Numbered from the stretch's first letter, positions 19,780 to 31,276 are shown. The stretch: 64,000 nucleotides of DNA from Symbiodinium natans (GCA_905221605.1 CAJNDS010000224.1:1153085-1217084); one strand, 5' to 3'. The notes: generated from the letters alone by a model not told the origin. Numbers and translations are program-made.

Positions 19780-20860
19780 CTAGTGCGGGAGCGGGACTGA
19801 GTATCTGCAGGGCAGGACAATCTCCTTCAGGAATTTGGGTAGGTTTGTGCAGTTCAGGGCAGACACCAGGCAGTCCCAGGCACGCTACGGAGGTTTCCTT
19901 CCACACCTTGTCGATCTCATCTTGCAGCCTGAAACGATTTGCGAACAGAAGCATTCTACATATTTACGATTGCGTAAGCAGGTGTTTTCAAGTTTGGGGG
20001 TCCAACTGCAATTTGGTAGCGTGGCGGAATGCTTTTCTTTCGACAATCGAGCCCTCAACTCCACCAGCTTGGAATGGCCGTTGTCCACAGCAGTGAGCTT
20101 AGTCTCCAAGTTCTCCAATGCCCTGAATTGTAGAGCGAGGCAAAACAAACCATGTGTTCAAGACATTACAACGCAAGCTTGCGTTAGCTCACAGGGCACA
20201 CGATCGACTTGCAAGCTTAGCCACAACTTCACCCGGCATTTGGGATTGGCAGGATCCTGCATCTTCTCGAGCCGGCCAATCAGCTCGTGCCCCTTGCTCA
20301 TCTTCGCCAAGGCCCCGTCGATGCTCGCATCCAGTGCCTCAAGTTCCTTGCTTGTTAGGATTTCATAAGGGTTTCTGGGTTGAGAGGGTATATCGGGTTT
20401 AGGGCACAAACAGGTATGCTTCAAAAGCGCGACATAGATCTATCGAACACCACACAGCACGCTGGCAATTGAACACGCTGCACATCAGCGAAGGCTTGTA
20501 ACAGGGGCTTGCGAACAGACTTGTATCTAGTGGCTTGCGATGGACTGGCCAGGTTCTGGGCAGGCGCTGCCCGACAGGGCGCCCCGGTGGCAGCATCAGG
20601 CCGCGCATTGATATTCGAGGGCCCCGCGTTGGTGTTGTCAAAGTCGTGAAATTTCGGGAGCACGGGTTCCTCCTTTACCTTGTCTTCTCTGCTCAAGGGT
20701 CATGCACACATTCACGAAGTCTCGACCATCGATCACATTAGACAAGCTGCGCGGGAGCTGGACTCATGCACGTCCGTGTCGGTCTGGCGCTGGATTTCAT
20801 GTCCAACCTCGTCGAGGTCGATGTGGAATTTCTCGATGCGCTGGTCGTACTTGTCTTTCC
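19780..20860 (-). CDS. Coiled-coil exons of a dinoflagellate module
   Basis: Minus-strand open islands: 20860-20725 (RKDKYDQRIEKFHIDLDEVG), 20696-20430 (DKVKEEPVLPKFHDFDN..., disordered), 20375-20225 (NPYEILTSKELEALDASIDG, then MSKGHELIGRLEKMQD), 20137-20030 (FRALENLETKLTAVDNGHSK) and 19945-19780 (LQDEIDKVWKETSV). They read as helical, charged segments separated by repeat-rich introns. They most likely continue the protein that begins at 22.2 kb. Function unknown. Confidence 0.45.
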
Positions 20861-20884
20861 TTGCAAGCAAAGTAAAGTTTATAA

Positions 20885-21035
20885 GGCCTATAAACCCTAT
20901 AAACCCTATATAAACCCTATAAACCCTATATATAAACCCTTTTAAACCCTATAAACTATATAAACCCTGTACACACCCTATAAACCCTATAAACCCTAAA
21001 AACGCTATAAACCCCATAAACCCAATAAACCCTAT
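20885..21035. repeat. (CCCTATAAA)n intron tract
   Basis: Nonamer CCCTATAAA and longer CCCTATATAAA variants. Because the unit is a multiple of three it stays open in two of three frames, so GFI-type repeat ORFs here are artefacts. Confidence 0.9.
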
Positions 21036-21069
21036 AAGAAACAGGACTGTCTCCCGGAAGTCTTCGCTG

Positions 21070-21706
21070 AGACATGTCTTGCGTTGGCAACAAGATATAT
21101 TTAGGGTAGTAATTTGATCGGGTCGCTTCACTTCACCCGATTGGCGGCAGTGGGCTACCACCATGTCGATGTAGGACCTGAATTAGAGACGAGAGGAAAC
21201 CGTTTGATTGTTTGATGATCCGCATAACGTTGCGGGCAACGGGGAACTGGTGCACGGCAAATTTAACACTTGGAACCCTGCTTTGACCATTTCAGCTTTG
21301 TTTTCATCATCTCTTTGCTGTACCAGCCTTTGTTGACTTTGGCTTCCCGCTCCCGCACCTTCTCGACACGTTGGAATTGCATTGCCACAAACTTGGCCTG
21401 CGCACAGTGGCTCATGTGAACCCGCGAACAGCGGTTTAGTAGTAACTACCCCCTTCATTAGTAGGTGTATATAACCCCTAGAAGGGTGTAGGTAAACAGA
21501 GCCACACAAAAAAAACACATGGTGCCCTATGCTGCGGCTCCTTGTTATACCCGACTTGCTCGAGCTGCTCCATGAGCTTGTCTCGCCTGTCACCACCTGC
21601 CTTGTACGCTTCGTGCACTTCTGTCGGTACTTTCAGCTTGCCGTTCTTGCCCTTCTGGCATAATCTTCGCAGTCGATGGTAAGCGGCAGCTTCGGAGACA
21701 TCTTCC
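21070..21706 (-). CDS. Exons of a dinoflagellate repeated module (KGWYSKEMM type)
   Basis: Minus strand: 21706-21540 reads EDVSEAAAYHRLRRLCQKGK, then KLKVPTEVHEAYKAGGDRRD and KLMEQLEQVGYNKE; about 21415-21270 reads QAKFVAMQFQRVEKVRERE and KVNKGWYSKEMMKTKLKWSK; a third short part at 21175-21075 reads YIDMVVAHCRQSGEVK. The pattern of an R/K-rich opening, then GG.RRD.L......G, then GWY..E.M...LKW is one I recognise from abundant uncharacterised dinoflagellate proteins. No biochemical role is known to me. An F8 copy lies in the intron at 21425-21505. Confidence 0.5.
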
Positions 21707-21779
21707 TAGAAAACGTAAGCGGGAATTGGTAGCTAACACAAGCGTGTGCACAAGCCATTAGTTCAATCACCTTATGCGA

Positions 21780-22180
21780 TCAGCAGGCATCATTGCTGGA
21801 CTCGTCGCAGCTGGCAGTCCCCGTGCTCGGGGCTGACAGGTGGGCTGACCGAGCCGGGGTGGAGGGCGTTGGTGTGGGTGCACGCGAGGGCGCTTTCGAG
21901 GGCACTGTTCTTTTTGGGTAGGCTGGTTCGGATTCGTTTGCAGTCGAGCCCTCGGAGGCTGCGTAGGTGGAAAGCACAGGGGAAGGAGTTGCGGCTTTCG
22001 AGGATGGGGTTGCCTGACTGGGCCTGGGCAGCGCTCGGGAGGGTGTAGCAACGGGCCTTTCCCGACCATCTTGCTTGGGCTTGCAAGCAGGGACTGGACC
22101 ATCTCGCTTTGCGATCTTTGGAGCGGGCGGGTGCATTGAGTCATCATCGTCACTCTTCTCTTCCTTCACCTTACATTGCC
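21780..22180 (-). CDS. Disordered Ser/Pro/Thr-rich exon
   Basis: Minus-strand frame from about 22180, CKVKEEKSDDDDSMHPPAPK followed by a long S/P/T/A-rich low-complexity part ending CDESSNDAC and a stop at 21780. KVKEE is shared with the exon at 20.7 kb. It probably encodes the flexible N-terminal part of the module at 21.1-21.7 kb. Confidence 0.45.
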
Positions 22181-22429
22181 AGCATTGATAATGTAGAGCT
22201 GGTAACGAGAAACCATTTAAAGAAGTATATAGGGCTACGCGTGCTTCAGCGCACACAAAGTGCATCGCCCTTACGCCTATGGGACTCTAGTAACCTACCG
22301 TTGGGGCTTCGTTTCGACTATCGTTTATAAACCCCTAACTTACTCAGACCCATAGGTAGAACCCATAAAACTGTAGGTAAAGACAGTCCCAGGAAAAATT
22401 ATCGAGCCACCGATGATCATCCTTCCAAA

Positions 22430-23094
22430 CTTCCAAACTCAAGCCTGTTACGGGACCCATTTGCCGCCGAAAGCACAGACTCTGCGCAGGATGGCCGGCC
22501 AACGGATCGGAGTTCCTCAGCGGTAGCCTGAGATTGGGCCTATTTCAAATGAAGTCAGTGGTTCGAGCAAGATTGAGTAAGCGTTCAGACTGCTAACAGA
22601 ACAGAAATCATGAGGGTTTAGGGCTTCGAGGTTTATATAGGGTTTATAGGGTTTACAGGGTTTATAGGGTTTATAGGGTTTATAGGGTTTATAGGGTTTA
22701 TAGGGTTTATATATAGGGTTTATAGGGTTTATATATATATATAGGGTTTATAGGGTTTAGGGAGTTTAGGGTTTATAGGGGTTTAGGGCATGCGATCGAG
22801 ATGCCGGGACTGTGTCCTGAGTACGTTGCGCGCGCGTTGGCGTGTGGGTCGCATGCACGCAGTTCACAGAAATACGCAACGCGTGTTTAAATGCAACGCT
22901 GCTTCGTCGGGCTCCTCCACAGATGCTTCCAACCGACGGTACTCCTCTTCCATCTCCTGCGCAGTTAGAAAGTGGGAGTGTTTACGCTGGGCAAATAGAG
23001 CCAAAACATGCGCTTCAGTAGCTTCCTGGGGCCCTTTTTGCCTATTGTAGTAGTAACTGCCCCTTAAGTTTCGTAGAAACGAGAAACCATACAC
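22430..23094 (-). CDS. Two exon candidates, charged helix
   Basis: Minus strand: 23050-22870 reads KGPQEATEAHVLALFAQRKH and FLTAQEMEEEYRRLEASVEE, a charged helix; 22550-22430 reads AQSQATAEELRSVGRPSCAE. The first lies directly next to an F8 copy (23046-23150). Which transcript they belong to is unclear. Confidence 0.35.
22610..22775. repeat. (TTTATAGGG)n intron tract
   Basis: Nonamer in the opposite orientation to 20885-21035, with TATATATATA runs near 22730-22745. Confidence 0.9.
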
Positions 23095-23176
23095 CCCTTA
23101 ATGAGTATAGGCATAATCCCATATGAAACTGTAGGTAAATTTAGTCACCAGGTTTGGTCGAGAAGCATATACCTTT

Positions 23177-23674
23177 CTATCCCAAACAAACAGTCATCCC
23201 AACATTGCAAGAACCCAATGCAACCCCTATATACATAGTCTTCCACCCGCCATTAACAACGAGCCTCGAGACTCTGCTGCAAGGCAGAAGGCTCCAGCTT
23301 GGTCTGCAGCAAGTGGCCTTTGCCAGCGTAGAGCTCAGAACAACTCCATGCCCTGGACGGTAGTTGAACGGGCTTTCGAATGGGTTGGCTGGATTCGGAA
23401 AGGTAGGGTGAGGCACTAGGCCGTCCAGCCATCGCGCAGGCAAAGTGCTAAAAAGGCGAGGCCAAAACCTTAAATCAGGCTTCCGGCGCAAACGAGCATG
23501 AGGCACCCATGCGTAGAGTCTGCTTAAGGAACAAGCAAATCGAGGTGGCACAAATCTCTTACGTGGCGTGGCGCATGGAGACTTGATTTTTGACAGCGCC
23601 TCGAAGTCCCTAGAAAGGTGGCCTGACGCAGCAAAGGTTGGCACGCCAACATGATCAACGCCAAAGATGGCCAT
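23177..23674 (-). CDS. Exon candidate, 165 codons
   Basis: Minus-strand frame AIFGVDHVGVPTFAASGHLS..., then Arg/Pro/Trp-rich (RKPDLRFWPRLFSTLPARWL) and GLVPHPTFPNPANPFESPF. Not recognised. The part below about 23350 runs into F8/intron-like sequence. It is on the same strand as the methyltransferase-like gene upstream. Confidence 0.35.
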   Translation of the reverse strand: MAIFGVDHVGVPTFAASGHLSRDFEALSKIKSPCATPRKRFVPPRFACSLSRLYAWVPHARLRRKPDLRFWPRLFSTLPARWLDGLVPHPTFPNPANPFESPFNYRPGHGVVLSSTLAKATCCRPSWSLLPCSRVSRLVVNGGWKTMYIGVALGSCNVGMTVCLG

Positions 23675-23749
23675 AATTCATCGAATTGTCTGCAAAACGT
23701 GACACTCCGGCATGCTCCCAACCGAATGTGCTTTAAAGGTGAAGTTAGG

Positions 23750-23945
23750 GACAAAAACAGGGTAAGTAACCCTAAAATTACGATACCTGATTTTGCGCAT
23801 TTTTTGCGCAAAATATTGCACTTTTTTGTGGGTAATTTGCGCCTGTTTTGTGGGGAGTTTGCGGTTTGCACTTTTTTTGCGGGGTATTTTGCGCGTTTTA
23901 GTGGGGAAGCCAGAATTTCCCTATTTTTACCTTGTCCCTGGCAAA
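23750..23945. repeat. Diverged TTTGCGC/TTTTTGCGGGG repeat
   Basis: Units such as TTTTTTGCGCAAAATATTGC, TTTGTGGGTAATTTGCGCC and TTTTTGCGGGGTATTTTGCG recur with a period of about 28-32 bp. AT-rich, no coding support. Confidence 0.6.
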
Positions 23946-24072
23946 AGCAGACCAAAACCCACCGTAATCAGCCCCGCAATGGGAAATTAATGAGGAAGCG
24001 GATCTTGACCAGGCAAAAGAGAACCAGAGCATCACAACATAGTCCTACGTAGAGGCAAACAAGCTGATCTAC

Positions 24073-24349
24073 CTAATCGTGTTTGCAGTTAGGGGGGTGG
24101 TTCAGGGCTTCCGTAGAGGGTCGCGGGCTGTATCTACAGTTCGGTAGGGAGGTAAGGCCTCCAGCAGGCTGGAATTTCCAGCCCCCGGTTGCCCCTGAGA
24201 TAGCGTATGCACTCCGGAATACGGGCTTCAGCCCAAACATCCTCAAAAGTGCATGATGCAAAAATCCCCACAGCATCCAAATGAGGCGGGAAAGGCTCAG
24301 CTGCGGCGACGCCTTTGCGGAGATGCGGTTTGGCCCTCAGCAACTTCAA
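24073..24349 (-). CDS. Exon candidate downstream of methyltransferase-like gene
   Basis: Minus-strand frame with LKLLRAKPHLRKGVAAAEPF, DAVGIFASCTFEDVWAEARI and PECIRYLRGNRGLEIPACWR. It looks like a genuine globular segment (Trp, Cys, balanced charge). By position it could be a C-terminal exon of the gene at 25190-27003. Confidence 0.4.
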
Positions 24350-24519
24350 TGCGAAGTGGACCGGGTAGTGCCTCAGATCCCCAGATCTTTAAGACAAAAG
24401 AAACTGTAGATACACAGAAGAAGTAAGCTTGTTGACAATTAAGGGTTTATATAGGGATTGAAACAACTTCAAAAAAGGACTCCTGAAACGGGGACCCCTT
24501 CGGGAAACGTCCAAATGAC

Positions 24520-24745
24520 AAGACATACCCACACACTATACCTACACACATACGTACGTACATACATACATACAAAACTTGACATAGACATATACATACA
24601 TGTACATATAAATATATATATATATATCTATCTTTATATATATATACATATATATATATATTGTGCACAATATATAGGCATGTAGGTATGCATTTGTGTG
24701 TATGTGTGTATGTATGTAGGTACGTAGGTAGGTATGTATGTATGC
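24520..24745. repeat. ACACAT/TACA/TATATA microsatellite cluster
   Basis: Runs of ACATAC, TATATA and GTATGT units. The ORFs that cross it (YIYIY...) are low-complexity artefacts. Confidence 0.9.
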
Positions 24746-25052
24746 CCTAAACCCTATAAACCCTATAAACCCTATAAACCCTATAAACCCTATAAACCCT
24801 ATAAACCCTATAAACCCTATAAACCCTATAAACCCTATAAACCCTATATAAACCCTATAAACCCTATGAACCCTATAAACCCTGTAAACCCTAAACCCTA
24901 TAAACCCTAAACCCTAAAACCTAAACCCTATAAACCCGAAACCCTATAAACCCTAAACCCTATAACCCCTAACCCTAAACCCTGTAAACCCTATAAACCC
25001 TATAAACCCTATAAACCCTAAACCCTCAACCCTAAACCCTATAAACCCTATA
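24745..25052. repeat. (CCCTATAAA)n array mixed with CCCTAAA
   Basis: About 15 perfect CCCTATAAA units, followed by alternation of CCCTATAAA and CCCTAAA. This is the longest nonamer tract in the window and lies in the minus-strand gene block. Confidence 0.95.
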
Positions 25053-25189
25053 TGTATGTATGTATCTTTTGACGACTTAAGTCGGTGCCCGTATCACAAA
25101 CTCCGACTATGTACTCACGTACTGATGTACATATGTATATATACATATATGCACAAAACAACCATTATAAAGAATACATTGATTTGTTT

Positions 25190-27003
25190 TCAGCGCACCT
25201 CGCGACCGAAAACTTTCCTTAAAGAGCCTAGCTTCTCCGTGGCCTTCAAGTACTTCGTCCCTTTGTACCGCCTCTTTCCTTTGCGATCAATGTAGCGCAC
25301 TGTGGTTTTCGATTTTGAAGCAGCCCTTCTCGAGAAAGATCCGTGGTCAAAGACATTGATATTCTGAGAATTAGAATACAATGTATGCCTCTTCGGTGTG
25401 GGCGATTTGAAATGGCCCATCCAGAACGAACTTCGCCACACCTTACTGCGTGAGTGCGAAGTATAAAACCTAGCTACCTCGGTATGGGAAGAAGCGTGTG
25501 GGCGATAGTTGTTCTAGGACCTGCCTGAAACTAAGACCAGAGCTGGCATTGTACGTCTCAAGTCCCGGAAACGATGGTGAAATTCAGCCATGCTGTTCTT
25601 GGGCTGTTCCAGCACCCAGACCAGGCCACGAGCTTGAGAAAGGATCACCAATAAGCACGTCCTCAGAACGAGAACCCATCAGAAGCCGCGTTGTCAGGTT
25701 TGGAGTAGAACAAAAACCGTTATGAACCACGGCAGTACAACAAACTGTTTTTGGCGCTAGTGACCGAGCCATCATGACATTGGCTTCTTGAACGCTGGGG
25801 TACTCAACGTTCCCCATGCCACACACGCAAGATCTGCCACTGGTCCCTCGATTGACCGAACAGAAACTTGAGCATTTCTGCCCCAGCCAAACGAGGCAGC
25901 TCTTCTTGGCGTTCAAGATGGTGAGGAGAGCCAGCCTGGGACCCCAGGCATTGCGGAGAAGGGGATATAGGGTTTGTAGGTTTGAGATCGTTTACAGGGT
26001 TTATAGGGTTTATAGTGGTTAAAGGGTTTAACGGGTTTAAAGGGTTTTAAGGGAAAAAAGGGTTTAGTGGGAAAAAAGGGTTTGTCGGGTTTATAGGATT
26101 TACAGGGTTTACATGGGACTCTCTTTACCTGCAGCTTTCTTCTATTAAGGAGTACAGTTACTACTAAACAGTCGGGAAATGGAGCCCCAGCTATTGATAT
26201 AGGGTTTATATTTATATAGGGTTACAGATGCACTACAATCCATTCAGAGGATGATGGTGAGTCACATTACACAGGGCTGTAGAGCGCCTTGCGCGTTTTC
26301 AGAGGCAAATTTCTACGGCGGGCTTCTTTTCGTTTTAGGGCCACATGATAGCGAAGCTTACTTAGGGGCAGCGGTTGGGAAGCTTTTGCAATTTTCTTAA
26401 ACTTGCGAAAGCCAGCAAGCGAATGTGTGTCCTCGATCTCCCGAAGATACTATTCCTAATTTGCCTCTATCAAGAGAGATGTGAGCCAAGCCCATCCCAA
26501 CCCGGACTGCCAATCGAAGCGGAAGAATTATCTAGGCCTCGTGCACGTGCATGTGCCTAGATCGAACGTATACATAACCAATGTATACAATAGACTGGTT
26601 CGTCTACCGGGTGGCCCGAAGCCACAATCTGACAGAACGTCCATGTGGTTCTGCTTGCCAGGGGGAGGATGAAGGTTGTACTTTATGTCCAGGGAAGCCG
26701 TAGGGATTCCCGCAAGGCGGGAACAACGGGAACAGTTGCCAAGTCCCGCGTAGAATTCGATGAATCCATACACCTGGATGAGACGCGTGGCTGGGTTCAG
26801 GGGTGAGAGGAGATGCCTGGGAGGAAGCACGTGCCCTGCTCAGCTCGCTATTCATTTTCAGAGGTGTACACAGTGTACAGGGAAAAACACACTTCGGGGA
26901 ACATATGGTGGCTCAATACAAAGTGGCTTCGCTAGCGACTGCGCCTCCTCAAAGCAGCCCGCGTCGGCCGTCCAGGTCAGGAGTAGCACCGCCAACATGA
27001 GCA
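25190..27003 (-). CDS. SAM-methyltransferase-like dinoflagellate family protein
   Basis: Minus-strand exons in order: about 27003-26928 with a Met followed by a signal-like stretch (MLAVLLLTWTADAGCFEEAQ); 26800-26620 with VYGFIEFYAGLGNCSRCSRL and GIPTASLDIKY, a Rossmann-type F.AG.GN...G....D pattern, and MDVLSDCGF; about 25885-25745 with KCSSFCSVNRGTSGRS and PSVQEANVMMAR; 25685-25515 with LVWVLEQPKNSMAEF and FRDLRRTMPA; 25440-25190 with GHFKSPTPKRHTLYSNS and VRYIDRKGKRRYKGTKYLKA. The order and motifs match an abundant dinoflagellate family related in fold to SAM-dependent (C5-type) methyltransferases. The catalytic activity is not established. A piece between the second and third exon is not found and the gene may be decayed. 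Confidence 0.6.
25965..26120. repeat. TTTATAGGG/GGGTTTAAA intron tract
   Basis: Variants of the nonamer and AGGGTTTAACGGGTTTAAAGGG-like units, in an intron-like gap of the methyltransferase-like gene, followed by an F8 end at 26113-26182. Confidence 0.8.
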
Positions 27004-27032
27004 CCTGCAAGGAGTGTAACTGGGCGGGTTAG

Positions 27033-27205
27033 GTTTTAGGGTTTAGGGTTTAGGGTTCAGGGTTCAGGGTTTAGGGTTTATAGGGTTTATAGGGTTTAGG
27101 GTTTATAGGGTTTATAGGGTTTAAGGTTTATAGGGTTTAGGGTTTAGGGTTTAGGGTTTAGGGTTTAGGGTTTAGGGTTTATAGGGTTTAGGGTTTATAA
27201 GGTAT
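27033..27205. repeat. Mixed TTTAGGG and TTTATAGGG tract
   Basis: Both the heptamer and the nonamer occur, interleaved. It lies upstream (in minus orientation) of the signal-like exon, so it may be 5' intron or promoter-side DNA. Confidence 0.9.
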
Positions 27206-27299
27206 ATATAGGTATATAGCTCATATAAGCCATATAGGACTGCATGTAGGTAAAGAGAGTCCCAGGTAAACCCAATATCCCTCTTATAACCCTATTCGC

Positions 27300-28440
27300 C
27301 CTGGCCCTGGTTCACGAACAACAATGTGAGGCGGGCCTTTGGAGCTGCGATCTGCCGCAGTCTCCACAAAAGCTGCGCTGTCAAGGCCAGCTGCATTGCT
27401 ACAACTGCTAAAAACAAACGAGACTGGAAGAGGACAAATGTGTGAACGAGAGCATGGGGTTTGTTTTGGCAAAGAACCAATGTTTCCACAAGACACTCAT
27501 GAGCGATGCATATTCGCAACGGCTGGCTGCAAACAGCTGGCGAAGTTCAAGGTTGCCATTGGCACATGCTCAGCCCTATGCGCAAACACAGACTCTGCAC
27601 GCTGAACATCTTAGAATTGAGTGCCTTGCGTTCGCAAACTTGCAAGCAAGGGGGGGGGGGGGGGGGGCTCACCTGACTCCTGTCGAGGGCGCTTGGACTC
27701 CACCTTCTTCAGGAACCAGGCCTTGCGCTTCATCTTTAAGCTGAGGTCAGACCTGGGCGTTCGAAGGGGGTTTGAGGGGAGCAGTGCAGGATGACAATGC
27801 ACATTGGTGATTTACATTGGGCAAGTAAGATGGAACGCATGCAGCTGAGTATCCTTTTCAGGCTAGCAGCCAGCTTGTCTCCTACAGAACTCTACTGAAG
27901 CAGCACACCGCTTCATCAAAATCCCTTGACATGGGCTGTCATGCGGCACCCCGGCAAGCTATCATGAAAAGCTTGACTGCGTCGTGACTCCAAGCGTATT
28001 TGCAGGAACACACGCAAAGCTAAGCCACATTCTGCACAGCGCTCCCTTCACGGGATATCTAAGATGAGCGATGCACCTTCAAATGTTCATCGGATGCTGG
28101 GCAACCCCTACCCCTATAATGCCCGAAGCCAGGAAAGCACTATTTGGCTATGAGGGTACCAAACCAAGACCTGGGTAGACATAGCTGGTTTCTAGACACC
28201 CCGAAAGTATATATGTCCACAAGTACTCCAGCTCGGGCTTGAGTTGCCTGGCCTTTCGCAGGCAAGCGATGCCAACAAAATCACAGCTCTTCCAGGCAGC
28301 CTCCGGCTGCTAGATGCTGCTTGAGGATCCATGCGTACTTAGCTGCATCATTCAGCGTTTGCCGCATCGAGCCGCACTGCTGCGATTCGAAGTCGTAGCG
28401 AAGCTCCTCGGTGTCTCCTCCCATCCACATAACCTGAATT
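27300..28440 (-). CDS. Exon candidates (three)
   Basis: Minus strand: 28440-28293 reads GDTEELRYDFESQQCGSMRQ and DAAKYAWILKQHLAAGG ending EEL-stop; 27760-27685 reads LKMKRKAWFLKKVESKRPRQ with a GTGAGC donor next to a G/C homopolymer; 27420-27300 reads GLDSAAFVETAADRSSKGPP. All are non-repetitive. They probably follow the gene at 28.7-32.1 kb on the same strand. No domain is recognised. 27800-28290 has no supported exon. Confidence 0.4.
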
Positions 28441-28727
28441 CGCTAGCGAAACGAACATGTGAGGCTCTTACCAAAGAACGACCAAAAAAGCCCTTCAAGT
28501 TGGAATAGCAAAAGTTGAGGGGATCGACTGCAGAACGTACTCTTTACAAAAAAAGATGCACATACCACGGGACCCTGTAAACACTCGATCTCCCTTTAGA
28601 AAAAGAAACCGTATCAGAACCTCACAAGCTGGTGCTATTTAGGGGTAAACAAAAAACAAAGGCTATGTAGGGTTTATAGGGTTTACAGGGTTTATAGGCT
28701 TATATGGGGTTGATGGAGAGAGCTGCT

Positions 28728-29904
28728 CTACTTGGCTTGGAAGATGCAAGGGGCGAAGTGATCGACCGCCACAAGAGGACTGGCCATGGTAGGAGAGCCC
28801 CCTGAAGCGAAGGTGCCGCAATAAGTGTCTGGCCCGCTGGCCTTCCTGCGAATCACGCCGATGGAGTTGCGGGTCCAGTAAGGGCTGAGCTTCCAGTGCT
28901 TGTACGACGGGAGGGTCTCCGGATTGTCCTTGGTGGGGAGATCGATGCAATCTTGGGCCTCGATCATGTTGAGCACTATGCCCATTTGCATGTCGTGCTC
29001 CTGAAGGGCATCCATCACCTGAGATGGTGTCATGTCGCGAGAACTGCTGGAGCGGCCCAAGTCGCGGCGCTTCCTGACCGGCTGCTCACGCTCCTCCGCA
29101 TGGCCGCGGGGCGAATCAGACCTGGCCTTCGCCTTCACCTTCGCCTTGGCCTTCGCCCCGCCCTTGGCCTTCGCCTTGGGCTTGGTCGGCTTGGCCTCAA
29201 CAAGGGGCTCAGCAAGCGTCTCCACCTCAGCCTCACCTGAGGGCACCGTCTTTGGAAGGGCACGCTTGCTTCCACGCCCGCTCGGATTGGAAGCCTCAGG
29301 GCCTTCAGGTTCAGGGGCATCAGCTGCCTTTGGTTTCGATTTGGCTGCGCACACTTTCTTCTTGGGGGGGCCCGTCCTTGATTTGGCTTTCGGCTCCGGG
29401 TTCAACTTCAGCTGTTCCCGGCGGGTCAAGGGCTCAACAGTATCAAGAGCAAGCGAAGTCTGGGACACAGAGCCCCCAGGGGAGATCGGGAACACGAGCA
29501 TGGACTTTGCGGCCTTTGCCTCAGGACTGCCGCCTGGAGCTGACGCGCGAGCGTTGCTGGAGCACGAAGAAGGGGTGGTCTTGCCTGAGTGCTCCCACAA
29601 ACTCCTTCTCCCGGTCCTCTTCCTTCGCCCTGGCGTTCGCAGCAAGCTTGTTTTTCAAGCTCACCAGTTGCTTGCGCAAAGGAGCAGCAACAGGTCTGAG
29701 CCCTGCATCGTGCTTTTCATCCTTGCTCGCAGTAACATCCAGACCTTCTGAAGAGCGTGGCGCAACGAGCGGGCAAGACTTTGAGGAACCACTCCCCATC
29801 GTTGCCAAATCTGGAAACAGCACCCTGTTTACAGGAAGGGACTCCTTCAGAGGCTTGGGTGAATCCAACTCCTCTGTCGGGACGAAGGTGTCATCTGTAT
29901 CCAA
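28728..29904 (-). CDS. Lys/Ala-rich basic protein exon(s)
   Basis: Two minus-strand frames overlap. One (29904 onward) reads TDDTFVPTEELDSPKPLKES and a coiled-coil RKQLVSLKNKLAANARAKEE. The other (to 28728) contains a strongly basic KPKAKAKGGAKAKAKVKAKA part and then GIVLNMIEAQDCIDLP, SYKHWKLSPYWTRNSIGVIR and DHFAPCIFQAK before a stop. The frame change near 29560-29600 must be a short intron or a frameshift. The KAK part resembles histone-H1-like or dinoflagellate basic proteins in composition only. The long plus-strand ORFs here are shadows. Confidence 0.5.
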
Positions 29905-30179
29905 GGCGTAGCCGAGCGAGGCTCCTCACTCTCAAACCCTGAAGTCAGACCCTGGACCATGACTCTGAAGTGAGACATGTAGGAACAATTCTCACATTGC
30001 CTTTGCCTGAGCCACGTCCACTGGACCCAGAAGCTTGGTCGGAGGTCGCGACTGCGGCTGACTGTGCTCTCCTGGGCTGGGCTTGCAACCCTTGTAACCA
30101 GAAGTGTTGCTTAGTGAGGGCCACTGTGTGGGGCGTGCCAGGCACTAACAACCCCCCCAAAAAAAACTTTACGAGCACG

Positions 30180-30680
30180 AACCAGAATCGACAACGCTTC
30201 TCGAGCCTGGGCCATCATCAGCTTCAGCTCTTCGAGGCGATTGAGCTTCCTTAGCGTCTTGTTCATGCGCACGCCATTTTCGTGAGCAATGCATGCTTCA
30301 TCGTCTTCGATCTCAACGACCTCGCTGGGATCTTTCCGTGAGGCAGCGTGCTCCGCGTCGCGTGGGGGACTGCCTGGGGGACTGAACACCTCGGAGAACT
30401 CATCGTCACCAAAACGTCTAGGGCGGCCAAGAGAAATGTGGGAACCATTGCTGGCATCGTCAGCAGCCTCGTCACAAGCAGACGCCTCTCTATCAGAGGC
30501 CATCTCATCATCAGAAGCCCCGTCCACGGAAGCCCTCTCATCATCAGGGGCCCCATCAGCGGCCCCGTCATCATGAGCTGCCACAGCAAGACCCCTAGCA
30601 GCGCCATCACCAGAACCGGAATCATCATGAGGGGCCGCGTCTGCTGGCCCATCCCGATCATGGCTGGAATCGTCCTGTCA
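30180..30680 (-). CDS. Acidic Asp/Ser/Ala-rich exon with coiled coil
   Basis: Minus-strand frame DDGAADGAPDDERASVDGAS... (acidic, repetitive), FGDDEFSEVFSPPGSPP, VVEIEDDEACIAHENGVRMN and then KTLRKLNRLEELKLMMAQAR. It ends at a GTAAAG donor at about 30170. The upstream partner of the basic exon at 28.7-29.9 kb. Confidence 0.5.
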
Positions 30681-30895
30681 TGGAATCGAAAAGAAGCAAA
30701 ATTCAGAATGACAGATGACAACTTCGGTGTATTATGGCTGTTCTATTCTAGACTTCTTGTAATCAGCACAGTAGTCTAAACACTTCGGTTTATAGGGTTT
30801 ATAGGGGTATAGGGTTAACACCCCAAGCCCAAAATGGCAACAAATACCCTTCCTAGTTCAGCTCGACCCTAAGTGAGACAACCTAAGACATGTCA

Positions 30896-31012
30896 ACTTG
30901 AAGGCTGCCTCGGCGTCCGTGGACCGGCCACGCTGGATGGGAGGAGGCATGTCGGGATCCAGGATTCGCTGGAGCGCAAAGAAGTTGGGGTCCTTGCATT
31001 GGGACGCGTCGC
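30896..31012 (-). CDS. Short exon candidate
   Basis: Minus strand reads DASQCKDPNFFALQRILDPD and MPPPIQRGRSTDAEAAFK without a stop. Codon composition is like the neighbouring exons. It is preceded and followed by intron-like DNA. Confidence 0.45.
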
Positions 31013-31276
31013 TTCAATTATCTGGGAACTAGGAGTGGAAAGGCACTAAAAAACACAGGGCTTACCATGTAAGTCGGGCTTCCGTGGAGGCTTGGCCTTT
31101 ACGCACCTTCATCTTCACGAACGATGCAAAGCTTTTAAGCCACAGGGTGCCGAGATGGATATTGTCCTTGACTATGGGGATCTTCAGCATGCGATGCAGG
31201 TTGCGGAGCCTTTCGCTTCAGAGGCTTGCAAAGTAACTCGGCACTCGACTAGTTTGAAAATGAAGATATACGTATT

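Noticed and set aside
20885-21164. GFIGF-repeat ORF on the minus strand
   Set aside because: Translation of the CCCTATAAA nonamer, whose length is a multiple of three.
29032-29911. Plus-strand ORFs of 219-239 codons over the K/A-rich exon
   Set aside because: Shadows of the minus-strand basic coding sequence; composition (LALAFA, RPLGLE) reflects antisense of KAK-type codons.
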